A program made the position numbers and the translations under genes. Shown here piece by piece: positions 1 to 14,287 of a DNA stretch of 64,000 nucleotides. A model generated the notes under the pieces. That model was not told where the DNA came from. It was given only the letters and a program-made list of their open reading frames with translations, and did no database searches. Within the stretch, counting starts at the first letter, position 1. Each line of letters starts with the position of its first letter. The stretch spans positions 6,685,501 to 6,749,500 of the forward strand of contig JAFREQ010000009.1 of the NCBI GenBank assembly GCA_025331565.1, given 5' to 3'. The stretch comes from Holacanthus passer (lineage: Eukaryota; Chordata; Actinopteri; Pomacanthidae).

Positions 1-1520
1 CACAGTCTAATAGTTGCTCCTGTCCACCGCAGCTGTGAAGAAATCTCTGAAGTGTTTTCAGTAACAGATGAAGGACAAAATCAACAGTCATTCATCTGTG
101 TGAAAATACATTGTGAAGTTTTTAAGTTGAGAGAGATTTTTTTTAAAAATTTTTTAATAAAGTTTGGCAGTCTTTTGAGCACTTTCATTTTTTGTGTCAC
201 TATCCCTGCACTGTGGTTAAACTGTGAAACTGAAATTTAGGGAATGTTGCACAGACTAACTTTCACCCAGTCATTTCACTGCTTTAACATTTTGACAGAT
301 TTGTCTTCACATCACATGGGACAAATCTCGGTGCCACAACTTTGAGAGCTGAAGTGTTCACATCCAAAACGCAGTGATTACACCAAGTAAGTCATCAAAT
401 TGCTGCACTTTTTGTGTCCGATATTGTATTTCCACAAAGAGTTAGATTAAGATTTCCAAAACTGAATCACACACAGAGACACTTTCTCTTCAGCAGATGA
501 ACATGAAAACAGCCTTTTAGTGTCAAACTCTGCACATAAATCATTCTGCACAGCGAAGGTCAAACTTTACTGCAGTTGGACTTTAATATACATATCTAGC
601 TGTGTTCAGTAGTTTATATACTGGTATAAAGGATGCTGGTCTTTCCAAAATACACCAGATGATCACACTTGCTTGACTGTCTGCCAAGTGGACGATCCTA
701 AAGAACTGAAGATGATGTAAAGTGAACAGTTTGGATATTTTCATACTTGTTGATGATACATTTAAAAGACTGACACATCATGAGGTCCTGCTCAGCACAG
801 GCTAAACTAAACTAAACTAAAACAGCAACTTTTAATGGTTTGATACAAATATAATATATTTTATTCCCAGTTTTTCACAAAGTTGTGTTTACTGTGTTTT
901 TATGGTTAATGTCTCCATTTCAGAGTTTACAGTAGCGATGTGGCAGGAAATGAAGGGATGGAGATGATGACATGCATCAAATGTCCTTGTCTGGACTTAA
1001 ACCAGAGACATTGAGATTCTTGGTCTTTTTTGACCTTAATTATGTTTGACTGATAATTTCTGTATATTTGCTGCCATGTTTCCATGTTTTCACCATTTTC
1101 GTTTGAGAATTTACAGCCAACAAAAAAAATCCCACAGCTCCTACTGTATTACAAGCAGGACACTTTGTTAGTCTGTGGCTTTTTCTTCACAGGAAATTAA
1201 ATGTAATGTGAACAGGTTATATTAGGTCTTATTGGCAGCAGATAAGAGACAATATTAAAACTGTGCTGTCAGACTCTTGACAGCACTAACCAGAGGCGGT
1301 TAGTGTCCTAAAACACCAGAGGAGACTGCACAATGGCAAAAAGTGTGGTTATTAGAGTTTTGGGTTTTTTTAAAATTTATGCTGAAATGGCAACATTAAA
1401 TGTTGTATCTTGAAGGGATTTTGAGTAATTGCATGATGAAAAAAAGGATGAATTTTTCTACACAATCACCTGAAATTTAACCACTTTCTCTGTAATTTCA
1501 ACACTGCAATAACTTGTTCA
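1..1520. other. Intergenic DNA, no gene seen
   Basis: AT-rich sequence with stops in all frames and no exon-like segment bounded by good splice sites. A small CTAAA tandem run lies near 803-825. I recognise no gene, RNA or named repeat here. Confidence 0.5.
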
Positions 1521-1524
1521 TACT

Positions 1525-2000
1525 GCACACACCTCATTCCAAAAAAGTTGGGACATCAGAAAAAAACCCAGAGAGTCCATCTAGTAATCTCCTTTATACA
1601 ATCATGTGTTTGACAAAGTGGTGAACCTCTCTCCATCCTTGCTTGTGAATGACTGAGTCTTTCCAGGATGAACCTTTCATACCCAATCATGATACTATCA
1701 CCTGTTACCAATGAACCTGTTTACCTGTGGAATGATCCAAACAGGTGTTTTTGGATCAGTCCACAACTTTCACAGTCTTTTGCTGATCCTGTCCCAACTT
1801 GTTTGAAACATGTTGCTGCCATCAAATTCAGAATAAGCAGATATTTACAAAAATCAAGGACGGTGATGAGGTAAAAGATTAAATCTATTCTCTTTGTACT
1901 GTTTTCAGTTCAGTATATTTCAAAAAGGATTAGCAAATGATCCCATTCTGTTTTATTTATTTTTCATGCTTTTTTGGAATCTGGGTTGGACATGTAGAGC
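1525..2000. mobile_element. Degenerate MITE-like dispersed repeat
   Basis: The motif TTCCAAAAAAGTTGGGAC at 1537-1554 recurs as an imperfect reverse complement at 1791-1806 (GTCCCAACTTGTTTGA), and a further TTTTTTGGAATCTGGGTTGG motif lies near 1970-1990. These phrases match a non-autonomous repeat I remember as common in teleost genomes. No coding capacity remains. The superfamily is not assigned and the ends are approximate. Confidence 0.55.
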
Positions 2001-5000
2001 AAGGCTGTGTTTGTTGTGCTGTTTCAGTGAGACTGAAGATAACGTTTCAGGTATTATTGGTCATATGATGATTTAAAGGCTGTAGTTTTTAAGGAAATTC
2101 TCTCAGTCAGATTGGGTTTTTCAGTCCTTCAGGTAGGGCCTGTGAGCCTGGGACAGAAGATAAAGGTCTTTGCTTATACTTTTGGTGTCCATGTAGACAT
2201 GACATATTAAACATTCAACTCCAACCACATAACTAACATTCACAGGATAGCATCATACAAGTTGTGAGGTTTTTACTGTGTGTGTCAACTGCCTGTGACA
2301 AGGCAATGTGTCTTCTGGATAAGTTGACATTTCTTGTTGAAAGGTCTCAGGCTGGAGCTTCAGATTTCTTTCACTATAATCACCAAATTCCCTGGGCTGA
2401 CAGAGAGGGACCAAAATGACTTAAAGTGAAGGTTTCCATGAAATCAATAACACTTCAATTCCTATTGATCACTTAAAAAGCACCTGCAGAATGACATTGT
2501 CTCAGTCTCTTTGTATTGTCAGTGTACCGCACTCCTGTGCATTTACTGTAATTACCAGATGGAGCAGGGTCAACTGGAAGTGGGCTGGTCAAGATGTAGA
2601 AGGACTTTAAGGAGGTAAGAGTGTTATTTCACCTCCATTATCATCGCTCTTTGGTGATGGTGTGTAAGGGTGAAGGTTGTCGACCAGTGTAGAGTTGGTT
2701 TACACCCACAAGGACTTTTGGCCATTGAGACAGTGATTTTTAAAGCACGATCGACGACAGATATAACTTTGGATTTAAGCTGTTTGGAGCATTTTTATCC
2801 TAAAAATGACAAGCAGCAGGAAAGCCTGTAAAATTTACATTACCAGTTACACCTGAAAAAATTTCTTCAGACAGAATTTAAAAAATCTATCGCACATTTT
2901 AAAACTAGCATCCAAGGTTGAAATGCCATTATTAGGTTAATATTAAAATGATGTATGAATAAAACAGTAAATAAAGAAAAAACAGCAAATGTCCTCTTAC
3001 TTGCTTATTTTGGAGCTTTCAACCATATCACAAGATGTTTACTGAGTTGTTACTGAACTGTATGTTCAAACTTTCCATTATTCTATTGATTATTATCATT
3101 ATTGAGTAATAGAAATATTTACAAGCGCTGACAACTGAGCTGCAGATGAGAGCGATCAAAAGCTCCAAAACAAGGAAGTGAGTGGATTTTGAGTGGCCAT
3201 TGTTTCGTCACCTGCTGTTTCCAAGATCAAGAATGAAAGTCAGCCCATATATGTATTCATTTAATGAATAAAACACTGATGAGATTTTAATCGATGGTGC
3301 AAATGAACAGCACCTTTTGTAAAGGTCATCTGGGGGGAAAAAAGTCCATTATTCAACAGTATGACTTCTGTTTTCCTGTACCTGTGTGAATGTCACAACA
3401 CTGCTACCTCACATGTGTGTGTGGCTATTCTTCCTTCAGCTGTCTGCAATCCACAAAGACAATAAGCGGCCAGCACACTGCCACAATAAAAACAAACTGT
3501 ACCACATGCTAAAGCTATTAGACTCATCCAATGGGCCCCAGTGGACAGTTTGATGGCTGGTATGTCAACAATGTATGACGTGCGTCGTCCGCTCGCTGTG
3601 GAGGTGTGGAGAGGTTCACGTTAGGGCAAAATCTTATTTACTGCGCTGAACATTAGGAAACAACCAGTATTAAGGTGTGGTCATTTTGTCATGACTGAAT
3701 AACAATGCTTTTTTAACACACTGGCCTTCAGATTTATGCCTTAAAGTTCTTGGCTGTAATGCAATACGAGCTACTACTGTAAGTAATTTTCAGTGGATTA
3801 ATTTGGAGTCAAGTTCAGCAGACAAAAGACGTCTGACAGCTAAATAATCAGATTTTTTTTCTGAGCTTTGTATTGTCAGAAGTAGCCATCTTCTCTTGCT
3901 GTCAGTGGTTTTTGACTCATTTTTCCAAAAGTAATTTTAGGTTAGAATCATGCACAGACAGTATAATCTGCACAAGATTGACACCCTAATCAAAATACAA
4001 AAATTGATCAATAAAAAACAGCTAATCTTGCTCAGAAAATGAGTCTTAATGCAGCTATTGTGTTGCTCTTTCTTAAGGTTTCAGTGTCAGGTGGTGCACG
4101 TGGACCTGAGGATACTTTTTGGCCTCGTTCAATCTAAATATGTTCTCAGCAGGTTTTGGAGGCTGCATTTTGTATGAGGAGGATAACAGCCAAAAACTGC
4201 TGTGCTGGGAAATTTAATTAAGTGATAATTAATTTTAACCCTGTCTCTTGAAATCACACAACAATTATCTTGTTCTCTTGAAATATCAGATTGTGTTTTC
4301 TTGTGATTTTCTCATGATTAAAGGGCTCTGTTTTCTCAGTCAGTGTCTTACTCTGATGGGATCCGACAAGATACAGCATTTTCTGCCAAACTTAAACCAG
4401 TCTTGGTTGTTTCATGTGAGAAAAATGTGTTTGTGCAGTTTTTTTTCTGGGGTCTTTTCACTGGTTTGAAGTGAGCAGGGTTCAGATAGACAAAAGTGGC
4501 GTGCTTATGTGCACCAATCAGATTTCAGATGAATCTGAATCAGATGACTGTTGTGGGGTTTTTGCTCATATGTTGCCGGGTCACTGTCCTGAAATCCTAT
4601 AAAACCACATATAAAAGTCCTGATGATGCAGATTAGCTGAGTGTTAAACTCTTAATAAATTATAGTTAATTTCTTTACCTAACATTTCTCTCCCAAAACT
4701 CTGCTTGCTGCTCATTTAGTCACAAACAGGTTTAAAGACTTGGAAGACTTGGTGACCTTATTATCATGATATGATTAATGACTTTTCTTAAGACCATTAA
4801 TCATTCTGATATAGTAAGTGATTATATATCCATTTTATGCTTGTCTCATATATTTAGTCCTTTAAAAGTTGATGAATTACAGTAAATCAAACACAATTTG
4901 TCTTTCTGACATTGTCCACTGTAACAGATGCTGAAGCCACAAAAAGCATATTTTCCACCTAAAAACAAACTCATGCCATTGTTATACACCTCATTACAAA

Positions 5001-7840
5001 CAATTTGTGACCATGTTAAGATTAATTGTGATCTTGAGAAAATCAGAAAATCATTTATTTTTCAATTACAGATAATGATAAGTTTGATATAGTGAAATGA
5101 TAACAAATGAAGCAACGACTTAAACAGCAAGAAAGATGTGAACATTGAATGAGTTTTGAATAAATCCTCTGGTCATATATACAGTATGTAGTACGTATAT
5201 AAATACTCACAAACTCTCTTGCACCTGTATATCAATACACAGATAAATATAAACACATGCACACAATCTGTTTTATCTGGTCTGTTGTTTTTATCCTGAA
5301 TATGTTTTATCCACTTCTTTGTTTAGTTGTTTAACCCCAATTTAAAAGCCTAAATAGAGACAGGAGCAGCAAATTAGCTTTAGCTCGATGCCCACCGGTT
5401 GCACTACTTCTTCCTGTTCTTCTGTATTGTCCTTGTAGAATGAATAAATACATTTGAGATCTTGAGATGGTTCAGCATGAACAACAATGTATTCTCTTAT
5501 GTATGGGTTGATTGTCTGCAATTCATGATTTTCAAGTCTCTTATGTTTTCTGTAATTCTTCTGGGCGAGGAGACGTCAAAAAGTACTTGATTCAAACCTC
5601 TTTCTCTCCATGGTTGCATGTTACAGAGAACCAGCACAAAGCCACGTTACAGGAATGACTGATGCTCTGCTTGGCATGTTGGCTGAAAGAAAATGTTTGG
5701 AGAAGGGCGGAGTGAGCCCTAAATGCAACACCGAGGTCTTATCTTGTTTCTGTAGAACTTCTGCCACTGTGAATATTGTTAGATGTTTGCGATTAGAGTT
5801 GGATCTGAGGCCAGTCTGTGTGAGAACAGGGCTTGAAAATATTCATTCCTGCAGCTGTGGTTTACCTGCTTCGCTCCCGCTAACTAAAATCCCAACTAAT
5901 TGGCTTCAACAAATCTCATCTCACCAGAACTTCACAAAAATAGAAACTGTGATTTAATTACAAATAGGTACAGTATATATCCTCATATTCGTGGTAAAGA
6001 GGAAAAAACAGCCAAACAGGAAGTACAAGATGGGTGTAATGCAAATCCTGGTAAATTTACAATAACCAGTCGGCCCGTCAATCTCAGTCAGCTGTAACAC
6101 ATTAACACCACGTGTTGCACTTGAGTGTGCATGAAAACTCATTAGCAAATGAGAAGATAAGCTGAAATAATTAGCAAAGGTAATGGATATTGGGTGAAAT
6201 AGTTCAAAAATGAATTAACAGTTGAAACAGTTCAAAGTAATTAATTAACACTTGAAATTGTTAGTTTCAGGTTTGTTAAATGTAAGGATGAGCACTGTTA
6301 GAAGTAATGAACATTTTAAATAGAAAGCTACAAGTAATGAATAAAGACTTGAAATAGCTTAAGTGATGAATAAATGGTTGGCATGTTCAGCTTCTGTCAC
6401 TCAAAGTTGTAGCGGTACATATGCAAAACTTGATAAAGAAACAAGAAACACTGACAATTCAATTAAAGTTATTGTGACAATAACCACTTTTGTATTACTA
6501 CTAGTGTTAAATAACATCCGGTTTATAAAGAACACATTCGGAACATGACGGATGGCGGTGATGTCGGGGAACTTCAGCTCACTTGGCTGTGGCGGTACGT
6601 CAGACAAAGGTTGGGAACCACCTATGGGAACCACTGTTGAAAGGCTTTTTGGATTGAAGTGTCCACCAAATATTTGTTGGGAGGGAGTAAGGAGGATGTC
6701 AAGAAGTGCATGAATAATACAAGAAAAGGCTTTAAGAGGCTCCAGCCCGTGAATGTTTTGCCTATGGGAGCTCGGTGCAGAATCAGTTTGACGTTTGAAG
6801 ACTCACCATCCACCGGCGTCCAACATTCAACAGGCTGCATCTACTCTGAGATCAAACCCATCTAGATTACAGTCCTGCAGCCAAGCTTTCAACAAACAAA
6901 GGAAATGGCACATTACACCATCCCTCTCTCTGAAAAGTTGCTCTGGAGAGAAAAAAAAAACCCCTCTCCAGTTATTTAACAAATACGAGTTTATTTGAAG
7001 TACAGACAAGGAAAAATGAAGGGCTTTTTTTCAGGCCTTGCACTCCATATGACAGCAATTTGGGGGTATTGTGTATTTTGGCCCAAGCGTGTGGTCTATG
7101 ATAGATGACAGGAGAGAAAATCACGAGCCGCTGGCTTGAGCACAGACATGCAAATTGCTTTCAGCTGATTGCCGTATTCTGCTTGATATTTATCAAGTGG
7201 ATTACAGTATGCCTCTTTATTTACAGCCAGGAAGCAGCTGATCAATTCCACTAAAGGAGGGAGGAAAGAGAGTTGATGTTTTTCCTCTGCTGGGTGAAAG
7301 TAGAAACCCCTCGAGTGGTCAGCGAGCCCTGTAAAATTAAGTGTATACTCAAATGCATCTTGTTTTACCACACCAAAAAAGACAGCATCCAGAAATACAG
7401 ATGTTTCAAGATTATCCCAAAGCCACACAGATATTGGTTTGTGCTAAAACTCAATTGACAAAGAACACGATTTACACAACAAGCTTACAAGTGATTAGTA
7501 TATGCAGCATTGAAACCTGCAATAACTGATTGTATTGGCACTTGGAGACAGTGGAAACAAGTGAACGCTGATTGTATCATCACCATTTAAGTTGATATTT
7601 AAACTTGTTAGCATAGTTTCTAACAGTTACGGATAAAGATTTTCATTCACTCGAAGTCGTGTTTCTGGCTACCTGATGAATGTAAGTCCATAACATTAAC
7701 TCTCTTTTTGCTCTGCTTTAGGTCACCACCAAATCCTCAGGGAAATATCTGGCTCTTGAGCAGCTAAATGGTCCACTTTGTTCACCAGCTAGTCACTAAC
7801 TGTGTCTGTCTGCCGTTTGGTGCTGAGCAGGTAGAACATA
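2001..7840. other. Intergenic DNA without recognisable genes
   Basis: No open frame here looks like a protein family member and none is bounded by convincing splice sites. Two stretches are less AT-rich and less repeat-like than the rest and could be conserved noncoding DNA: about 3440-3630, and 7090-7330, where an octamer ATGCAAAT lies near 7148. That is an impression from composition only. A short piece near 6606-6640 resembles hAT-MITE ends (GGGAACCACTG). Confidence 0.4.
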
Positions 7841-8540
7841 CACTCTCAGAAAAAGAAGTACAGAGTAGAACCATTAAAGGTTCTTCGACTTGTCTCCACA
7901 GGGGAACCCTTATTGGCTCCTGGTAGAACCCTTTATAAAGGGCGGTGATGGTGTCCAGCAGTGGTTACGCTTGGAAGGGAGAGAGAAAGAATATGATTAG
8001 TGGCAGCATTTCAAGGTCCTGCGTCTAAAACTTGTTGAGTGTATTGCAGTTAATGGAACATCTGACACTTGTATACCATTATGTCTCATCAGAGACTGAA
8101 TCAACATATTGGCCAAAGCCTCCTCTTATGAACCATTCACACACTTCTGTGGTGCTCCACAAACAAAACCATTATTTAAATTATTGAGTACTTTTCCATC
8201 TTACAGTTCTTATCACAGGCTCAACATGAAGTGTGGACTTGAACTCACCTTCTTTCTTGGATGTTTTAGAGCAGGGATCTCAAAGCGAGTGCCAAGGGGG
8301 TAAAGAAACAGATGTCATTAGGAAATGTGCTGTTAATTTGTATTTAATTAACTATAGCTGTGTTGTGCATCAAAACAAATATAAAATAAGTATTTTTTCC
8401 TTTCAAAGATTCCTTCAGGAATTCTTTCTTTTAAAAAGTGCTATTTGAATAGAAAGGGTTCTTGATATAACTATTTGTCTCCGTAAGAACCCCTTTAGAG
8501 TCAAATGGTGATAGATAGAACCCTCTTTTCTGAAAGTACA
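7841..8540. mobile_element. MITE-like repeat with GGTTCT/AGAACC arms
   Basis: The left end (CACTCTCAGAAAAAGAAGTA at 7841-7860) is approximately mirrored by CTTTTCTGAAAGTAC at 8524-8538. Just inside both ends lie AGAACC/GGTTCT blocks (7868-7935 and 8445-8525), and both arms also share a TTGTCTCC phrase. This looks like an old non-autonomous DNA transposon. The middle part may hold a second insertion or be decayed. No transposase is visible. Confidence 0.5.
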
Positions 8541-11500
8541 CAGTGGGTTTTTGGAGCTTTTTCTCCGAAAACAGCTGCCTGCTATGTTTGAAAACAACAC
8601 TATGAGAGTGGTGAGTGTGAACCAGAATAGTAAAGTTGTGGGTTAAAGTGGCACTCCACTGATTTTACATATGAAGCTCAGTTTGCTGCTCATGAGGAGC
8701 ACTAACCAGCCTGTTGTGTAATGTCTCCCATGGTTTGGGAGGAACTTTCTGAAATTCAAATTTATAACAGAAAGCCTGTGTGATGTGGAGTTAGGACCTA
8801 AAAGTCAGGATATCTCAGCTTCTGCTGCTCTGATTATAATAATTCTTTTTTTCATTCTGTTTCTCACAAGCCCTTTCAGCATTATGGATGTGTTGCACCC
8901 CTTGCAAGAAAAAGTTGAACTATTCTTCAGCAAGATGCTTCAGAGGTCTGATCTTTTGCTGAATCTGACCTCTAACCTCATTTTGTACCACTGAAATGAA
9001 TCTGACCTCTCAACTTTGCAGCAGAGAATTTTTTTGAGCAGCACATTTTTTCAATTTTATTTTTTGTTTTCTTCTCTGTTGGAGATGACAGACATGTTCA
9101 TTGGAGATGAAATAAAATGTTCATTGGAAAGTTAGTATAAAATTTAGTGTAATATAGTTCAATCAGGTTCCTGTAGGCACTACAGCACTCAATGCAACAC
9201 ACATGACAATAATACACACAAAAGATTCAATTTCATGTGCAGAACACATTGTTAAAGCTCTGTGTGATTTCATTTAGCTCGGGTCTTGCCTCTGATCAGG
9301 ATCCAGCTCTTTACTTCAGCTCTAGATCTGTTGGAGTTCTCGGGTCAGTGTCAAAGATCAGCTACTTACCCAATCAGGTAACCAGCTCCAGGAGGAAAAT
9401 TACCTCCTTCCGACCACTTGCACTCACCTGCAGTGACCCGGAGCAATCAGAGGTGAACGAGGCTCCTAATCATGGAAAACCCTTTAGGTCAGTGCACACA
9501 CCCCACCGCCCACCCAACGTCCTCTGACACAACCTCCCCCGACAGGCCGACTCTGAGTTCAAGTGTTTAAACTGTCACATCAAATAGGCTCAGCATGGAG
9601 GTTACTTGTGCAGGACGCATTGTGTGTTTAGTTTGATGCCGACTGCAATATCCTGCAATGCTGTTGATCCTAGCAGCTCCGGGTGTAGAGAGGTGGAGTC
9701 GAGCTGTGTCAAGTAGAGGTGGCTGGTGCCAGGCACGCTCGCACTCTCATCAACCAGGGGAAGTGTAGAAGGTGGGACAGGAAAACAGAGGGCGCTGGAA
9801 AGGATCTATAACCTGGAGCACAACCAGGACTATTTGTTTTGATAAGAGCACCTCTGGTCACTCAGCAGGAGTGTGTGATAAAGACAAGAGGAGTGCAAGG
9901 GGAGATGAAACACTAGTGGCACATTATGAATTTATCAATTTGAAGACATAGATGGATAGTCACCTACCACTGCACCCTGGTGTTTGTGTTTCATGCACGC
10001 TTAACTTTAGAGGACTGGACTCTATGTGCTTGCACTTAAAATGTGGTGTGTGTGCCGAGTGACTACATTACAGTGAGGGGACTCTGTGTTTTTCTTCGGT
10101 GAACTGTGCCAGCTCCCTGACAGCTGATGAATGAGCCCAAATCTCGCTCCTCCCACAGATCTGTGATCATTTGCAGCATGTAGTGTAAAGGTCTGAGGAC
10201 TGTGAATGCCTAAACCCAGCTCACAGTACAATATGTGAAGTGATAATCTTCAGCTTAGCCAACATCAAAACAGACTATAACTGATGCAAACAGGGGAAAA
10301 TAAGGAGGAATTTTAAGGAGAAGATGTTTTTACAACCTCATATGCTATTAGGTGGTCATCATGATGATATGCGTTGTATGTAAAATCCTTATCTGCAAAG
10401 TAAGTAGGAAAAGAGTATAATGTTGCACTCTGCAGTATGACCTGAAAATAAGTATAGTTTGTCAAAATTGCACTTAAAGCTGCATTCACTTTCTTGCCCA
10501 CTTGTTGGCAGCAGAACAAGCAAAATAACACAACACTGACATATTATCACTTTATATAGTTGTCATTATGGATGTGTTAGCTGGCATGAGAAATATTTGC
10601 AAGACTAATGACATTCCCATCAGCCTCAGCTTTACTTTGTGTTTAGTGGTAATTGACAAATGGAGAGCAGTATACCTGTTAAACATCAGCATGTCAGCCC
10701 GTATATCAACAATTAAATTCAATTAGGATGTAAGTGATGAACCCACTGAGAATTATCTTCTGACTCTGCAGTCCTACTTTACTGAGCTTTATAGTCATGA
10801 AAACAACATCTTATTGTTATCTGCCAGCCACAGCAAGTAGCAGAGCATATAGACTACTAAGTTACTAAACCACTTCTTCATTCACTCATTCATGACTCTA
10901 TACAATGATACTAAATACTTTTATTTTGCATCATCGCAATGCACAACAGAGCATTGCATTGTGGGATTGTTAGTAGAAAGTAGTGTCTCCCACTGTGGAA
11001 TTTCTGAATGCACTATGTAGTGGACATATTTTCATGCTCTTTGGAAGTAAATCTGGTGCACTATATATTGACTAGTACAGTTGGCAGAAATGCTACTTTC
11101 CACTACTGTCTGTAAGTGGACCACCAGCTGACTCCAGACGAGGTTTGTCTTCCTTCACAATCAGCTGCTTCTTTAAACAGGTTAAACAAATGATACCTGG
11201 TGCTTGAGGACCCACCGCTGTGCGGCTCTGTAAGAAAGCCCATCTGAGATAATACACGATGCCCTGGCCTCTACACCTATCGCTGCTGCGTCACTCAGAT
11301 TGGCTTGTTCCGCAACTGGACAGGAAGTGTGCTAATCTGCAACCCGATCCAGGGGAAGGAAGAAGTCAGGAACAAGCCTTCAGTGCTTTCACCAATCGTA
11401 TTCATCACCAGAGCCGGACCGAGGCTCATTAAGAGCAGGAGCACGGCATAACTAAACATCTTCTCCATAAAATAAATGCTTCCAGGTTACTCCCAGTCCA

Positions 11501-13710
11501 GGTTTCACTCAGAGCAGCATCTGATCTCAATTACCAGGAATGCTATAGGAAGCAGCGAAAGCTCGGCCTGCAGCCTGTGCCAACCGCACCATGGCAACCA
11601 GCAGCACGTCTGCGGGGCCTGCGCAGATACGAGTCCTTTTCAGCCACTTGTAAGGCGGGAAATGATGATTTGATAATTAGTTCCTGATGCCTCTCATTCT
11701 TTTTCATATCAATCATGTCTAGGAAACAGAGCGTAATTCAAATACAGTTTGCTGTTTGAAGCTGTGGAAGTTTGGTCGGTTGGTACACTGAATGTCCACG
11801 GAGGAGTGATGGATGGATGTATGGATGCTCACACGTCCAAACAAAATTCAAGACTAAACACCAGAACAAAACACAAAAATATCGAAACTGTGGACTGTGA
11901 GTGTGCTGATGCAAAAAGGATGGGTCTGAGAAGTGACTTGTCTTTGAACGTGGAACACAGAAGTGCTCATTATTTACTCCTATTTTAACATTAAAAGTTT
12001 TACTCGAAACCCTGATGTTTTATTTTATTAAATAGAGCAGTGATACTTTGCATTGTATTGTAAAACTATAACAAGCACATATTTCCTAAAAGATAAACAA
12101 CTTTAGGTGAAACATACAAACATAAAGAGGGTGATGGCCGAATGCATAAAGAAAGAAAAAAAACAGACAGGAAAAGCCAGTAACATACAGAGAAAGATAT
12201 AGAAATAGGAGCAAGCAATTATTTTAAATTATTCACACAGGATGACAAACATCTTAAAATCATCATCATTGTTTTTTTTCATATGAATTATAGTAAATGC
12301 AGTCTGAAAAAGGGCAGATAAATAACATTCAGCACAATCATCTGGCAGTAATTTGAAGTATTGTAAAAACATTAATACAATTAAGTGGTACATAGAGACA
12401 GCATGTTACGACTTGATTGTGGTTGATCATGGATTCATAAAAAGATTTTAAATGAATGACTTTCCCTAGTGCTGCAGTACTTACACAGTGAGGTATTGGT
12501 ACTTTTTCTTAAGTAAAAGATCTGAGTATTCCCACCACTGCCAAACACACACATTTACACACAGTAAAACATTTACATTTACCTTTAATTTAGCTATATT
12601 TTCTGTCAAAAAAAAATTTAGAGGAAAAGTATAAGACAACTGATCCTAAGAGTTGAAATGTAGCTGTTCTAAAGTGTCCAGTATAGTTTGGGAACATATA
12701 GAACTCACTCAATTGCCTCTTTATTCTGAAGTGTCAGGGCTGCACACAAACACACCCTACAACTCAGACAGACGTTACAATAAGTGACAAGAAGCTGAGC
12801 TCATACAGTTTTGGTCTGGAGTGGTTTGTGAACCACAACACATACTGTATCCTCCTTGAAGATGACAGGATGTGGAAATGAAACCTTTTCACACTACTGG
12901 TGTGGTTCAGCGAGACAGATCAACTGAATGACAAAAAGTTAAAGACAGATTTTTTTGGGGGGGGGGTTAAAAACTGTAACTTGAGTTACACTTGTGCTGG
13001 TAACAAATCATTCAAGCAACAAAAGTGAGTTATTTGTTAGAAAAACATCTTCAATAAGATTAACTGTGTCTTCAGAGAGAGCTGAGGTGAGGTCTGCAAC
13101 AAGGATTAGCTGAACATTTTCTGGGTAAAAATTCGCCTTATCTTCACTGCAGATGAGCTAGTCCTGAAATTGCTACAGTATGCAGGAAATCACGCAGGAG
13201 ACTTACTTCAACGCTCAACAATCTCACATAGGTTTGGCTCAGATGATGTCTCTGTGGGAAGGTATCAAAGATCAGAACCTGGCAACTCAACTGCATTGTT
13301 TGGTTCATTTGTAAAAGAAGACAGCCTCATTGTTTCTGTATTTGTGGCTTCTTTTTATTCCTGTTTGCCTCCCCCAAATACAAATCAGATATTTTAGGGC
13401 CTCCAATTTCCCATCAATGTCAGTGTCTGTGTGTTATTCCTTTCACTGCAGGGTGTTTCCCTGTCTCAACAGGAACTATTTAAAAAGTGAATTTGTCGGT
13501 GAAAGGTTGGTGTTTTATTGCCTGGACCAACAAGATAAATCTACCAGTACTGTGAAAGACAAATGCCTGATCCTCACTCAACATCACCTTAAAACCTTTG
13601 ATGAGATGAGGAAAAATTAGTACTGCAGTAATATATTGTTTAGATTGGACATATACCTTATGGTAGTGTTACTGTACAGTAGGTGCCCTATGTGTATCAT
13701 CTAAATGAAT
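8541..13710. other. Intergenic DNA, possible regulatory segments
   Basis: No gene recognised. The stretch 11430-11660 is richer in GC than its surroundings and contains ACCATGGCAACC near 11587-11598, which resembles half of an RFX X-box. A teleost-type repeat with GCATTGTGGGAT lies near 10950. A run of G and T (12951-12967) and AT-rich filler make up the rest. Regulatory function is an inference. Confidence 0.35.
12475..12540. repeat. Terminal fragment of CAGTGGTGG-type hAT MITE
   Basis: The sequence ending in AAGTAAAAGATCTGAGTATTCCCACCACTG closely matches the right end of the better-preserved element at 45397-45934. Only this end could be delimited. Confidence 0.5.
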
Positions 13711-13870
13711 CAGTGGTGAAATGTAACTAACTACTGACTTGAGGTATTTGAGTATTTTCCTCTCATGCCACTTTCTGCTTTTACTCAACAACATATCTGT
13801 GGAAAATATTGTACTTTTCACTCCATTACAATTATTTGGCATCTTTAACTGCTTATTAAGTTTTTAAGTG
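13711..13870. repeat. Left end of CAGTGGTG-type hAT MITE
   Basis: Begins CAGTGGTGAAATGTAACTAA and carries the TACTCAA, TATTTGAGTATTTTCC and ATTGTACTTTTCACTCCATTACA blocks seen in the 45.4 kb copy. The right end was not found. It lies about 550 bases upstream of the first ptgs1 copy. Confidence 0.5.
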
Positions 13871-13978
13871 GTATATTATATTTAGTACAGACATGAATGA
13901 GCATCAATTATGTAAAAGTTATATTCATAGTAATTTATAATCATTCTAACAAGTAGGGCCTGGATATTTAATGAGTTT

Positions 13979-13993
13979 GCCAGCAGGTGGCGA
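13979..13993 (+). promoter_or_regulatory. Possible CTCF site
   Basis: GCCAGCAGGTGGCGA agrees well with the remembered CTCF core (CCASYAGRKGGCRS). It lies about 430 bases upstream of the first ptgs1 start codon. A single motif match is weak evidence. Confidence 0.3.
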
Positions 13994-14280
13994 TAGAGCT
14001 CTTTGAAGTTTTCCTTAAGCATCAGGCTATTTTTGTCTCCTGATGCTGTAATTATTTAGATGGCACCTAAAACAATGTTCATCTTTTTAACACAGACCTT
14101 TTCACTGTGAATAGATTGTACACTACATGGGTATAAATATCATCCAGAGAACAATTCACCCACAAGTTCTGGTTTAAAATCACAATTATTAAATGCAGTT
14201 TCTTTACAATCTATTGAGCTCTAAGGACGTCTAAGGAAGCAGAGGAAACTGTGTTACCACCCCTTCTCTGTAGCTGATGT

Positions 14281-14287
14281 TATAAAG
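14281..14287 (+). promoter_or_regulatory. Candidate TATA box, ptgs1 copy A
   Basis: TATAAAG lies 138-144 bases before the start codon, a suitable distance for a 5' UTR of about 110 bases. The transcription start itself cannot be seen. Confidence 0.35.

Noticed and set aside
5610..5957. 115-codon frame in the left intergenic region
   Set aside because: No recognisable domain, no good splice sites around it, and composition like the surrounding DNA.
9237..9527. 96-codon frame ending in a Pro/His-rich tail
   Set aside because: No homology recognised and no promoter or poly(A) context. Likely a chance frame in a locally GC-richer segment.
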